Shown: one piece after another, positions 8,401-16,868 of the stretch
Layout: every line of letters starts with the position of its first letter
Position numbering within the stretch: the first letter of the stretch is position 1
Source: Methanobacteriota archaeon
Lineage (GTDB): Archaea; Thermoplasmatota; Poseidoniia; Poseidoniales; Thalassarchaeaceae
Reading direction: 5' to 3'
Length of the DNA: 64,000 nt
NCBI GenBank assembly: GCA_002720055.1
Contig: PBGH01000014.1
Span: 11,013 to 75,012, forward strand
Program-made: the position numbers and the translations under genes
Notes under the pieces: model-generated
Told to the model about the DNA's origin: nothing
What the model saw: only the letters and a program-made list of their open reading frames with translations
Database searches by the model: none

Positions 8401-11400
8401 TCTTTCAGAGGATTCAACATATGACCACCTTGGAATTTCGAATTCTTCCGGTGAACTACCAATTGAAAGAACTCCATCGGAGCCAGAACCACCCCAGCAC
8501 CTCGCTAGGTCATTTGTCGCTACCACGCATGTATAAGACCCCCCGGAAGCTAGAGAAAGAGCACCGAGATTCAGCCCCAGATCTATTGCAGTAATCGAGG
8601 TCACTTGGCTAGATGTACTCCCGTCCCCAACTTGACCCTCCGAACTCCCCCCCCAACAGTGAAGCATCCTAGTGGTGTCAACTGCGCATGTTTGTTTTGC
8701 CCCAATTTCTAGTGTCGTAATCCCAGTAAGAATCGCTGAGACAGAATTGGCATCATTTTGCTGATTTGTCCCACCATCACCCAATTGACCGAATGAGTTG
8801 TCACCCCAGCATTTCAAGCTCTTACTGGTGCTCGAGTAGATTACGCATGTGTGGGCACCTCCAGCCGAAACTGCCACCGCATCTCCGCCGACAGTAATGC
8901 TGACTGGCGAGCTCTTGTCTGATGGCGCAGAGCCATCCCCAAGCTGTCCATTTTCGTTATTGCCCCAGCAATGTAGTGAGGAGTCGCTTAGAACTGCGCA
9001 TGTGTGACCTGCACCAGCTGACATGCCCAATACAGTTTCCGGGAGAGTTATCGATACCGGATTCGCGCTATCATCGAAACTGTTGTCGCCAAGTTGCCCA
9101 CCGTCATTGGCCCCCCAGCATTCCATACTCGCGTCGTTGAGTATGGCGCAAGAATGCGCACCTCCCGATGAGATTTGAACAGGAACTCCAGAAAGACCGT
9201 CAACATACACGGGCACATTAGAGTCATCTTCACTTCCATCTCCTAGCTGGCCGAACTCATTCGACCCCCAGCACACCAGCTCGCCATTATCCAACACGGC
9301 ACAGGTGTGATCATGTCCTGCACTAACTGAAACTGCGGTTCTACCGGTCGGTAGAGATACCTCGGTCATCGTGAGCCTGTCTATTGTCGTCCCGTCCCCT
9401 AGCTGCCCATTGCTATTATCGCCCCAGCACTGAAGGGAGCTATCATCAAGAATTGCGCAGATGTGGTTTCCTCCAACACTCATCGTGGTCTCAGTGAAAA
9501 TAGAACCTGCTTGGAAGCCTGGGCTGACTAATCCATCGGAAACTGGATGCCTCATGTCAGTGATGACTCCTTCATTGGATGCTAGGTAGTACTTTTGAGC
9601 GGAGTCGATTACCTGAACCCCGGTTACGATAACCTCCCAATCTCCAGCTTCAGGAGTCCCATCTACAGTTATTCCAACTAAATTGTTTACAGCATCGTTA
9701 GAGTAGGTCTCTATCACCCCGCTAGGGCTCTTCAACATGATGTCCAGATCATTACGAAGTTGGGATGTAGTAAGGGGGGAGTTGGGGGGGTCATTCCATG
9801 CTAGGACTATTCTGAATTGCTCAATCCCAGAGTCTGGGATAGTGAGCTTGAATGAATGACTTTCATCAGTAGCAATTTCAATACCTTCCGTGAACCCGCT
9901 TCCAATCACCGACTGGAGGTCAACCCTACCCCATCCTTCGTGGTTATTTGGCGCCTTCTCCACGGCTCCGTTCTCACCATCCCCACCTGAGTTGTACTGC
10001 CCCAATAGGTCATGTGCTCCCGCGGCCATTATCGCCTTTATCAGCGCAGAGTCAGGGCAGTCACTGCTTGGGGGATTTTGCAGGAGATGACAGTCATAAG
10101 CCCCAATATTGTTCAGATACTCTAGAACCAAGGCAATTGATCCTGCTGTAATCGGGGTTGCCATGGACGTACCATATTTGTGGGTGTACATCCCTCCTGA
10201 CAAATCATAACCAACCCGCTCGTCCGCCTCGCTAGATCTAGTGGATATTATCCAGGTACCTGGAGCGACTAAGTCTGGTTTTATTCGACCATCGGCAGTA
10301 GGGCCCCGATTCGAGAATGCAGCTATACCCTCGGGATCATCCGCTCCGGTATCTGTAAAAATCGGACTCTGACTCCACTTCTCATCAGTATGGGGGTGGG
10401 GGCACTCACCAGAAGCAGCAGGGTAACCCCCAAACGTGCAGAAATTCCTGTAAGGTATGGAATATAGGTCCAGAGCATATCGGAAGTTCTCGGAAGCTCC
10501 AATGGAGAGTATATTCTTTGCAGTAGCTTGCCTATTGTGTGCTCCAAGATTTATTTCCCCATCCTTGCCACTGCTACAAGTTAGCTGATCGAACGAGTTG
10601 TAGGAGCAGTCCATAGCATCATTGCCCATGGCAAATAGTATTGTAAGATCCTCGAAGTCGTTGGCTTCTGTATCGAGTTCCAGACTAGCTGAACTGTAGT
10701 AATTCCAGCATTGCGAGCCGCTACAACCGCTTGTAGAGTCGGGACCAGTGCCCCAAGAGTTTGTGTGTATCCTCGCTCCTGCATTGTGCGCCTCAGTTAG
10801 AAAGGTCTCGTAAGAGGGGGGACAAAGCCTGGAACCGCCGCAAGTCCCTCCTTCTGCATATACTCCTTGCATGAACAGGTGAGCATCCGGAGCCACCCCA
10901 CTGTGATCGCTGCCATCGACTCCGTCAGTATCAGAGTTTGCTCCATTGCCAAGGACCGAACCAGCCACGTGCGTACCGTGCCCATTGGGATCATTTGGCC
11001 CGTCAGTGCAGGTAGTGCAAGTGTAGGAAGACATCCCAATGATTCTACCCGCGAAGTCTGAGTGTATTTCGCTGTTTACCGAGCTGCAGTGCGCCAGGCT
11101 GTTACACTCAACTCCAGTGTCAAGTCCAGAGTCCATTACCCCAACTATAATTCCTTCACCTGTCAGTGATCCACCATTAGAGACCATGTTTGATACATCT
11201 CCTACCCAATCAGCATCAATCAAATCGGCCGCCGCCTCATTGTCTAGTTGGGATGGATAACTAGGCTCTATCCACTCAACGAAGCTTTCGGAAATCAGTA
11301 ATTTAACTTCCTTGTCGTTGACTAGAACATCTGCTACCCTTTCAGAACGATAGTCTAGAACCTCCACTCCAGTCTCAATAAGATCTCTGAGAAGGTTATT

Positions 11401-11994
11401 TCCAGAAAGAACCAAAGTCATAACAAACTTTTCTCCAAGCATGATTGCCCCGTTTGGAGTCCCATTAAGGGCACCTACGACGTCTGGAGCAATTTTGTCG
11501 GATGGATCGAGCCTAAATGCTCCGACAACCCCTACGTCATGCAATTGATATGGAGTTAGCTTTGGAACATCACAGTGAAAACCATGCGGTGCAACGAATG
11601 TCTGACACTCCATCCCCAGAGCTTCAAGGTCTCCTTTCCAATCCGATGGGATCGGGTAGTCATGTGCCAGAACATGCCAACCAAGAATCGTCGACTCTCC
11701 AGTTCTTTTACTCCAGTCTAGAATAGGCAGGTATGTCGCATCTCTGTTAAAGAGGAACGCCTTTCCAAAATTTTGTTTGTCAGTTACCCAACCATGGGAT
11801 TCGTCTTCTAAATCGGGGAGCGCAAAGGTGGAAAAATCAGTATCGTCCACAACCTTCGAACTCTTCGAGGAAACACTAGAATCAAGCTCCCGGGAGCTTA
11901 TTTGTGTCTGTGAAATGGACAGTAATAGTGGCAAAATCATTATGGCGACGAGGAAAATTGAGAGCCCCCTCCCCACCGCGTTGCCACTGGACAT
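5455..11994 (-). CDS. Giant secreted subtilisin-like protease with two RCC1 propellers and thrombospondin type-3 repeats
   Basis: A 2179-residue cell-surface S8 peptidase. The N-terminal signal sequence (about residues 8-28) is followed by a propeptide-like region and the catalytic domain: Asp288 in VGVMDSGLD, His339 in NGHGTHVAG and Ser610 in YGTSMATP. After a P-domain-like segment come seven RCC1-type repeats (CWGxNxxGQLGDG), a cysteine-rich GCC2/GCC3-like linker (CSPGEF, CPAGKY), seven more RCC1 repeats, a second cysteine-rich segment, then a long run of Asp-rich DxDxDGxxD calcium-binding type-3 repeats. A single membrane helix near residues 2143-2161 and an Arg/Lys tail end the protein. 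It is probably anchored outside the membrane, with the propellers binding substrate or partners (inference). The 3' end abuts the tRNA-Leu gene. Confidence 0.95.
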   Translation of the reverse strand: MSSGNAVGRGLSIFLVAIMILPLLLSISQTQISSRELDSSVSSKSSKVVDDTDFSTFALPDLEDESHGWVTDKQNFGKAFLFNRDATYLPILDWSKRTGESTILGWHVLAHDYPIPSDWKGDLEALGMECQTFVAPHGFHCDVPKLTPYQLHDVGVVGAFRLDPSDKIAPDVVGALNGTPNGAIMLGEKFVMTLVLSGNNLLRDLIETGVEVLDYRSERVADVLVNDKEVKLLISESFVEWIEPSYPSQLDNEAAADLIDADWVGDVSNMVSNGGSLTGEGIIVGVMDSGLDTGVECNSLAHCSSVNSEIHSDFAGRIIGMSSYTCTTCTDGPNDPNGHGTHVAGSVLGNGANSDTDGVDGSDHSGVAPDAHLFMQGVYAEGGTCGGSRLCPPSYETFLTEAHNAGARIHTNSWGTGPDSTSGCSGSQCWNYYSSASLELDTEANDFEDLTILFAMGNDAMDCSYNSFDQLTCSSGKDGEINLGAHNRQATAKNILSIGASENFRYALDLYSIPYRNFCTFGGYPAASGECPHPHTDEKWSQSPIFTDTGADDPEGIAAFSNRGPTADGRIKPDLVAPGTWIISTRSSEADERVGYDLSGGMYTHKYGTSMATPITAGSIALVLEYLNNIGAYDCHLLQNPPSSDCPDSALIKAIMAAGAHDLLGQYNSGGDGENGAVEKAPNNHEGWGRVDLQSVIGSGFTEGIEIATDESHSFKLTIPDSGIEQFRIVLAWNDPPNSPLTTSQLRNDLDIMLKSPSGVIETYSNDAVNNLVGITVDGTPEAGDWEVIVTGVQVIDSAQKYYLASNEGVITDMRHPVSDGLVSPGFQAGSIFTETTMSVGGNHICAILDDSSLQCWGDNSNGQLGDGTTIDRLTMTEVSLPTGRTAVSVSAGHDHTCAVLDNGELVCWGSNEFGQLGDGSEDDSNVPVYVDGLSGVPVQISSGGAHSCAILNDASMECWGANDGGQLGDNSFDDSANPVSITLPETVLGMSAGAGHTCAVLSDSSLHCWGNNENGQLGDGSAPSDKSSPVSITVGGDAVAVSAGGAHTCVIYSSTSKSLKCWGDNSFGQLGDGGTNQQNDANSVSAILTGITTLEIGAKQTCAVDTTRMLHCWGGSSEGQVGDGSTSSQVTSITAIDLGLNLGALSLASGGSYTCVVATNDLARCWGGSGSDGVLSIGSSPEEFEIPRWSYVESSERDWNDNGDLNIFEVNVASDMDGDGFPVGLDSDDANPTVAASCGTGEYGRFTCRQATPGYYVSTLGSTVMTPTTPGHYTDTYGATDQSPCSPGEFQELTAQTSCEDARPGYFVSDPGASEGTPCPAGKYNDEYGRTSADACDWAEAGHSVPVLTQVSSGALHSCAILDDGSVSCWGENSNGQLGDGTRTDHHQPEKAIMPLGRTVSEISSGSYHSCALMDDGSVRCWGSNEFGQLGDGTTLERLTAVSADLGGGVALSISAGESHTCAAMEDTSLMCWGDNSNGQLGDGSRSERHTPISVPLGDAGVHEVSSGSYHTCAIMADRSLRCWGDNWHGQLGDGSFSDKLSPVDIEIPSNSSAVTVDSGAFHSCVGMNDGSMYCWGYNSYGQLGNGGTTRAGIPMPVPLDSTQSPTDIQVGLFHSCALFDSGEMSCWGDNAYGQIGDGTPISGGWHLPKTLVLDHEVLSISVGHRHSCAILTDASLQCWGINSKGQVGDGTTTNRHSPTVIDLGHGSKEQLPCSPGTYQPNSSQTSCILADRGFHVPHSGELDQSGCTRGTFSSLKGQATCTLASLGFYVSEFEAVTQAACPDGQSTLNLGSTNFDNCMDDFDGDKIPDQFDSDADNDGVPNTQDFDWLDPNISADSDGDNIPDSIDLDDDNDGFNDTEDAFPNNQAEWKDGDGDGIGDNADGDDDGDGRSDWFDVFPDNPEEWSDFDGDTFGDNADPDDDNDGLCDDPKDSYEGSPPDLDDDGLSDCIALPLGDAFPLDEYNWYDTDGDSIGDQNDTDDDNDGYNDTVDVFSLDPSEWNDTDGDNIGDNRDLFPNDSTEWQDSDSDGIGDNTDECPYEAGINPSMDNMIELIALPGNELGCPVKVLPGDDIGIIETDSGGGPQIPSSETAVDTDGDGTVDYYDLDDDNDGILDEFDGELGEDGFGVWSKDPGRPLSTEAWGAIVASIVFLGFMGYRAFNWKDRGVSKLRSKRIRIQ
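5630..6600 (-). repeat. Thrombospondin type-3 / Asp-rich calcium-binding repeat stretch inside the giant subtilase
   Basis: The encoded protein repeats DxDxDGxxDxxD units such as DGDGIGDNADGDDDGDG and DSDSDGIGDNTDEC, often joined by VFPDNPEEW-like linkers. Such repeats bind calcium and form a rigid stalk in other surface proteins. Here they lie between the second propeller and the C-terminal anchor. Boundaries are approximate. Confidence 0.85.
6870..7945 (-). repeat. Second RCC1 propeller block (seven repeats)
   Basis: Seven successive units of the form H-S/T-C-A...CWG..GQ-L/I/V-G-D/N-G, about 50 residues each, the number needed for a closed seven-bladed RCC1 propeller. DNA of its first three repeats lines up with the first block at a constant 1542-base offset. 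Boundaries are approximate. Confidence 0.85.
8440..9490 (-). repeat. First RCC1 propeller block (seven repeats)
   Basis: Seven units of the same RCC1 pattern; the last two are the most divergent (GQVGDGS, then GSGSDG without the GQLGDG core). A 35-base stretch at 9236-9270 is identical to 7694-7728 in the second block. Boundaries are approximate. Confidence 0.85.
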
Positions 11995-11996
11995 AA

Positions 11997-12017
11997 TCCT
12001 CCTACTATGTAGGAGGA
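11997..12017 (-). promoter_or_regulatory. Perfect inverted repeat over the ribosome binding site of the giant subtilase
   Basis: Arms TCCTCCTAC and GTAGGAGGA, nine bases each with a three-base loop, lie directly before the ATG at 11994. In the transcript the 3' arm contains the GGAGGA Shine-Dalgarno, so the hairpin would hide it. It could act as a translational switch, or as a DNA operator for a dimeric regulator. The symmetry is seen directly; the function is inferred. Confidence 0.55.
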
Positions 12018-12157
12018 CATTAAAATTGCCTTATGCTTCATCTAATTTATTCGGACAAATATCAGGTTTTTCTATTAAAAAAAATGAGTTTTCCAGTTTG
12101 GAAAATATTGAGCTAAATGACAAATTAAACAAATACTTGAACCGACCCTAAGGTGCT

Positions 12158-14323
12158 ATGGCTGATGGCGACATCGATGATTATTCCAGACATGTCTCCC
12201 AAGATCTACACGAAGAATCAGAGGATATCGAAGCTAAGGATCAAACTGACATAGAGTTGGATAGAATCAGAAATAGACGAGAAAATCCAGGTAATCGCTT
12301 CTTAGTCAACACAATAGTTCCTCAGACTTTCGACGATGCGACCCTTGTATTCGGAGCAGTTTCAGGATTAGTATTCTTTGGACTAATTACCCTAGCCTCA
12401 TCGGGTTTGATAATAGGCGACTCAATAGTGGTTGACGAGACTCTTTCGGGAACGCCATTGGATACTTCTGATTGTGTAGATAGAAGAGGCGAAGTCTGGA
12501 TTCAGACATGGGTAAATCATGACCAAGAATTAAAGATAATTTCCCATAATATTCCTGACGATTCTCCCGCAGCTCTTTTCGTAGGATATCAAAATGAATC
12601 CGCTTCTGAAAATACTTTTCTTCTTCTATCAGGAGGAATGGGGGATATTTCAGAAATTCTCGATGGAGATAATTTTGTTGAAGGTGAATATCACATTTCA
12701 GTAACTTTGGTCATTTCATCTAACAAATCAAACGACTGGCAAAGTCTCACTCAGGATGAGCTTGAGAACATATATATCGGCAAAAATGAGCTTGGCCAAA
12801 TAGTAACAAAGGATTTGCGCATTGAGATAAAGACCGTCAAGTCATCTTCACTTTTTGGTTCCGGTGAGCCTCACACCAAGATGGAAAAAATTGACGAAGA
12901 GATGAGGACCTGTATGACAATTCAGGACTTTGGTGCTTGGGGATGGGTTCTAATGGGTGCGGAATGGGTCGGAGGGAGGGAGACTGCCATGCTCACTGGT
13001 GGAAGTGCTGAGGTCCCACCTTGGTATATGGCGATAGTTTCTCTAGGAATGTCGGTATTCTTCCTCTGTGTACAATATCCCCTAATGCATAGGTTATACC
13101 ACAGAGAGGCCGACGATCTTCTTTCTAGTAAGCAAATGACCAGACTCATAGAACGAACCATTGAAAAATCATGCGAAAACATTCACGTTATTCCTGATTT
13201 AGATCAGATGAAAGTCCAGGACCGTGCAATCTCAGTAGATGTTTATCTCCCTTATAGGATTACAAAACGTACAATAGTTCCTCCCATTGAAGTGAAGGGT
13301 ACGCTAATCAAGCATATCCTGAATGAGTTTCGAATTTTCGGAGAGATGAGGCCACTGCAAATCAAGACTGTCCGTCTTGAATCGGATAGTTCGGAAGAAG
13401 AAAACGCGGAATCGTCCATCGAACATAAAATGGATGAATCCTCAATTCAACTTTCTGAAGACTACAGCGAGTTTTTCTCGAATATAGGTCAGTTTGGAAT
13501 GTTAGAGGAGAGGTTCAGAGAAAGTATGGCTAGATGGTTTAGGAAGCATGATGTGGCAGATTATGGATCGGCAATTATGGCGGATGAAGATACAGTTTTC
13601 GTAAGGGTGATTTCCAGGCCAGTAATGAGATTTGCTTACTTTTTATTTAAGCCAACTTATGAGCATCTTCAGGGCGAATTGAGGGACCATTTGAGCGCAG
13701 AACTAAAAGATCTTCTTGACGATAGAATTCTTGTCGTCAGTGCGAGAAATGAAAAATCTACATTGGGCGATCGGGCGGTTGCCGGAAGAGTGGAACAAGG
13801 GGGTTCGGAAAGTCAGTGGCAACTTCCTACAATAAAGAAACAGGAACAAAGGGAAGATCTCTCAGGTGAGGCAATGGTGGCAAGAAGGGGTGGGATACCG
13901 GGGGCCCTCTTGCAGAACCCATTCATGGGTGACATTCTTTCCTCAGTAGAATACGTTGCACACAAGAATCGGTCAAGAATAGATAGGTATGGTTTTTGGG
14001 GGTTGATTGTTTTCGTTTGGATACCATTCATGGCTAGCGGGGTACTAGTTGGAGCTATGCTGGGTTTGGTTGCCAGGATGAGATTCGAGAGGGTCTTAGC
14101 AGCCTGTTTCATAGGGGGGACTGCCGCTTCAATTACATGGGCTTATACTGCAAGAGGCATTATTGAAGTGATGGAGAGATACCATGCTGAAGCATTAATT
14201 CCATTTATTATCCTACTAGCAATAATTTTCACGTGGCTGAAAATTAGAGATAATAAGAGACATAGAAGGGAGGAGCTATTTAGAGACTCTATGGCATTCT
14301 TTGCCGGAGCCAGTGAGACTTGA
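12158..14323 (+). CDS. Large multi-domain membrane protein of unknown function
   Basis: A 721-residue protein I cannot assign firmly. It has a charged N-terminus, a hydrophobic stretch at about 62-88, a roughly 195-residue hydrophilic part, a second membrane helix near 289-308, and a cytoplasm-like region of about 310 residues rich in Glu/Arg. Three closely spaced helices follow at about 622-705. The C-terminal segment GVLVGAMLGLVARMRFERV faintly recalls small multidrug-export-type (Sm_multidrug_ex) proteins, but this is weak. The start ATG follows AAGGTGCT. The permease gene 78 bases downstream on the same strand may be co-transcribed. It diverges from the giant subtilase across a 163-base A+T-rich gap in which nothing more specific was recognised. 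Confidence 0.6.
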   Translation: MADGDIDDYSRHVSQDLHEESEDIEAKDQTDIELDRIRNRRENPGNRFLVNTIVPQTFDDATLVFGAVSGLVFFGLITLASSGLIIGDSIVVDETLSGTPLDTSDCVDRRGEVWIQTWVNHDQELKIISHNIPDDSPAALFVGYQNESASENTFLLLSGGMGDISEILDGDNFVEGEYHISVTLVISSNKSNDWQSLTQDELENIYIGKNELGQIVTKDLRIEIKTVKSSSLFGSGEPHTKMEKIDEEMRTCMTIQDFGAWGWVLMGAEWVGGRETAMLTGGSAEVPPWYMAIVSLGMSVFFLCVQYPLMHRLYHREADDLLSSKQMTRLIERTIEKSCENIHVIPDLDQMKVQDRAISVDVYLPYRITKRTIVPPIEVKGTLIKHILNEFRIFGEMRPLQIKTVRLESDSSEEENAESSIEHKMDESSIQLSEDYSEFFSNIGQFGMLEERFRESMARWFRKHDVADYGSAIMADEDTVFVRVISRPVMRFAYFLFKPTYEHLQGELRDHLSAELKDLLDDRILVVSARNEKSTLGDRAVAGRVEQGGSESQWQLPTIKKQEQREDLSGEAMVARRGGIPGALLQNPFMGDILSSVEYVAHKNRSRIDRYGFWGLIVFVWIPFMASGVLVGAMLGLVARMRFERVLAACFIGGTAASITWAYTARGIIEVMERYHAEALIPFIILLAIIFTWLKIRDNKRHRREELFRDSMAFFAGASET

Positions 14324-14401
14324 CCAAATCATCGGATCCCAACAAATACAGAAACAGAATGATTAGGTTAAATCTATATGCTTGGAGTAAAAGGTGGAGT
14401 C

Positions 14402-16858
14402 ATGTTTTTCTTACTCACAAAACGCTTGATTAGAAGCTTATTGAAGACAAAAATCAGACTTGCAGCAGTTATTGCAATGGTGGCAGTGGCGGTATTTGCC
14501 GGAATATCATTTGCAGCATACGCGCATACGGTTTCCGGAATGTATGATGGAATTTACGAAGATGATGAACAGGGGGTAAATCTACCTGATATTTGGTTAG
14601 AAAATCCTAGTGGTACGTGGGACCAAGAAAGATCAGAATCAATTTGTGAGACTATTTCGAAAAGTTGGCCGGTTTCACCACTTGTACTGAACGAGTGCGA
14701 GCCCCGCCTTAGACTGGATGGAACGATGTTCCATTCAGAAACGGATCATGAAGTCGATTCTGAGAAGCTAATTCCTTCAGTTTGGCATGGAATCGATGAA
14801 GGCATCGTCGACAGGGTTTGGATTCCTAATCACGACTGCTGCTCTGGGAGGCTTGCAAGTAGCGATACAGAGATAGTATTAGACAAACGTGTATCAGATG
14901 GTTTGGATATATCATTAGGAGAAACAGTTTCTATTGCTGCAGGTTCGGGAAGGATGGACTTCACCGTGGTAGGGATTGGATACCATTCTAATCATCTTTA
15001 TTTTTCCCAAGAGGGCTCATTGTTCCCTGCAGAATCAGGAACATTTGCCACCGGATACCTCTCATCCGGTGGTCTGGAGAAGCTAGCCAACCTGTCCGCT
15101 GGCTCCTCTAATCTAATTCTGATTGATGTCTTTGGGACTCCAGACTTCAACATTCCATCAACAGATAAAAACGAAGGATTGGAGCTAGACTTTCTGATTT
15201 CTTCGATCGATGAGAATATTTCTCAGATGGGTGACTCACCATCCCTAGTTTATGATAGATCACAGGTTTTCTCAGTCGAAATTCTGCGTGCCGATGCAGA
15301 AGGTGCAATGATATTCTATATTCCAGTTACTGGAATGATTGCTGCTATCGCTGGAATCACAATTTTCCTCAGTCTTCAGAGGTTAGTCCAGTCTCAGTCA
15401 AGAGAGATTGCCATACTCAGGACCCTTGGAATACCGAGATTAGCAATAATGCCAGCATACTTACTAATGCCGCTAGTCATTGGGATAATAGGTACGATCA
15501 TCGGAGTGATTCTCGCTCTATCTATCGGTATCCCGGGAATGCTTGGAATTTACGAGGATATTATTGGAATACCTATTTTAGAAACTACTTCAATTGCACC
15601 TCTTGTTATGCAAATAACAGTATTGACGAATATTTTGGTTCTCGCTTCAGGTATATTTCCAGCAATTCAAGTTTCAAAGCTTCATCCTCTAGAAATTATG
15701 AGGGGTCAGCACGAAGTCAGAGTCTCTTCAAGGAAGGTTCAGGAGTTAACTTCCAGAATGCCTGCGACAATCGGTCTAACCATTCGTTCTGGGATAAGGA
15801 GGCCTGCCAGACTATTTTTCACATTTTTCGCTGTAGGACTTTCAATGCTACTATTCGGTAGTACTCTACTAATGATGTCAACAATGGAAGAAATTACAGT
15901 GGGGTCGGTAGAAGATAATCAGAACTGGGACCTAGAAGCAAACGTACTTTTCGGAGGTGAACAAGAAGTCATAGAATGGTCTAATCAGAAGGGAGGGGAA
16001 CATGAGATGTTACTGATGTTTCCAGCCAATCCGGAAAACGACTCAAGAGTAATCATTGCTTATGGTTTGGAATACATCTCGACAGATGGAAATTCTATGA
16101 TTACAATTGATTTAGCAAGAGGTAGTCTACCCCAAAGGGATCAACAAACTATCGAGATTTTAGTTGATGAAGGCATCAATCACTTCCTGGGTTGGGACAT
16201 TGGCGATTTCCAAACCATACTATTCGGTTCGGAATCGAAGACTGTCGAAATTGTAGGAATAACAAAAGGAGAAATTAGCAGAACCGTATACCTCCATAGA
16301 TCCGATCTAGCTGATGTGATAGGAATTCAAGCAACTTCCGTATTGATTGATCTACCGGATGGGGCAGAGTTGGACAGTGAACTCGGCGAGGTTTCCCTTG
16401 GAGTAGTGGCAAAGGAAGATGTCATTTCATCTTATGAGAGCATATTGGAACAACAGCAAGGCTTCTTGGGGGCAATCTTATTTCTAGGCATTCTTATTGC
16501 AATTGTTGTGCTCTTCAACACCCTTCTAATGAATCTATCAGAAAGAGATACAGAGATTGCAACATTAAGAGTCCTTGGTGCACCTATGAGCCGACTAGGG
16601 ACGATGATTTTCATGGAACACCTAGTAATTGGCCTAATTGGAGGTATTTTGGCCTTCTTCTTTACGTTAGTTGGAACTCAGGCAATGATTTCTTCATTCA
16701 TTCAATGGTCATTCTACATGTCAGTAATTGTTGACCCATTAGTGGCAATGATGCTTATTGGGGTAGTCGTCCTGATTTCCGTGGCATTGACTCCTTATGG
16801 AATGAGGCGCATACGGAAGATGGATTTAGTCGAGAAGGTCAAAGACCTGTCACAGTAG
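14402..16858 (+). CDS. MacB/FtsX-type ABC transporter permease, two FtsX units
   Basis: About 818 residues laid out as two tandem MacB/FtsX units: membrane helix, extracytoplasmic domain, then a cluster of three helices, repeated. The first cluster is preceded by the coupling-helix-like sequence SREIAILRTLGIPRLAI and the second by RDTEIATLRVLGAPMSRLG, both typical of FtsX. Such permeases usually work with a LolD/MacB-like ATPase to act on lipoproteins, exported molecules or cell-wall enzymes. No ATPase gene lies nearby, so the partner must be elsewhere. ATG at 14402 is chosen because GGTGGAG precedes it closely; an in-frame ATG at 14378 lacks such a site. The exonuclease gene begins 10 bases after the stop. 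Confidence 0.85.
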   Translation: MFFLLTKRLIRSLLKTKIRLAAVIAMVAVAVFAGISFAAYAHTVSGMYDGIYEDDEQGVNLPDIWLENPSGTWDQERSESICETISKSWPVSPLVLNECEPRLRLDGTMFHSETDHEVDSEKLIPSVWHGIDEGIVDRVWIPNHDCCSGRLASSDTEIVLDKRVSDGLDISLGETVSIAAGSGRMDFTVVGIGYHSNHLYFSQEGSLFPAESGTFATGYLSSGGLEKLANLSAGSSNLILIDVFGTPDFNIPSTDKNEGLELDFLISSIDENISQMGDSPSLVYDRSQVFSVEILRADAEGAMIFYIPVTGMIAAIAGITIFLSLQRLVQSQSREIAILRTLGIPRLAIMPAYLLMPLVIGIIGTIIGVILALSIGIPGMLGIYEDIIGIPILETTSIAPLVMQITVLTNILVLASGIFPAIQVSKLHPLEIMRGQHEVRVSSRKVQELTSRMPATIGLTIRSGIRRPARLFFTFFAVGLSMLLFGSTLLMMSTMEEITVGSVEDNQNWDLEANVLFGGEQEVIEWSNQKGGEHEMLLMFPANPENDSRVIIAYGLEYISTDGNSMITIDLARGSLPQRDQQTIEILVDEGINHFLGWDIGDFQTILFGSESKTVEIVGITKGEISRTVYLHRSDLADVIGIQATSVLIDLPDGAELDSELGEVSLGVVAKEDVISSYESILEQQQGFLGAILFLGILIAIVVLFNTLLMNLSERDTEIATLRVLGAPMSRLGTMIFMEHLVIGLIGGILAFFFTLVGTQAMISSFIQWSFYMSVIVDPLVAMMLIGVVVLISVALTPYGMRRIRKMDLVEKVKDLSQ

Positions 16859-16868
16859 CGCATGGTCA

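Noticed and set aside
6870..9490. Possible CRISPR-like or satellite repeats
   Set aside because: The periodicity follows codons of RCC1 protein repeats of about 50 residues; there are no unique spacers between identical repeats.
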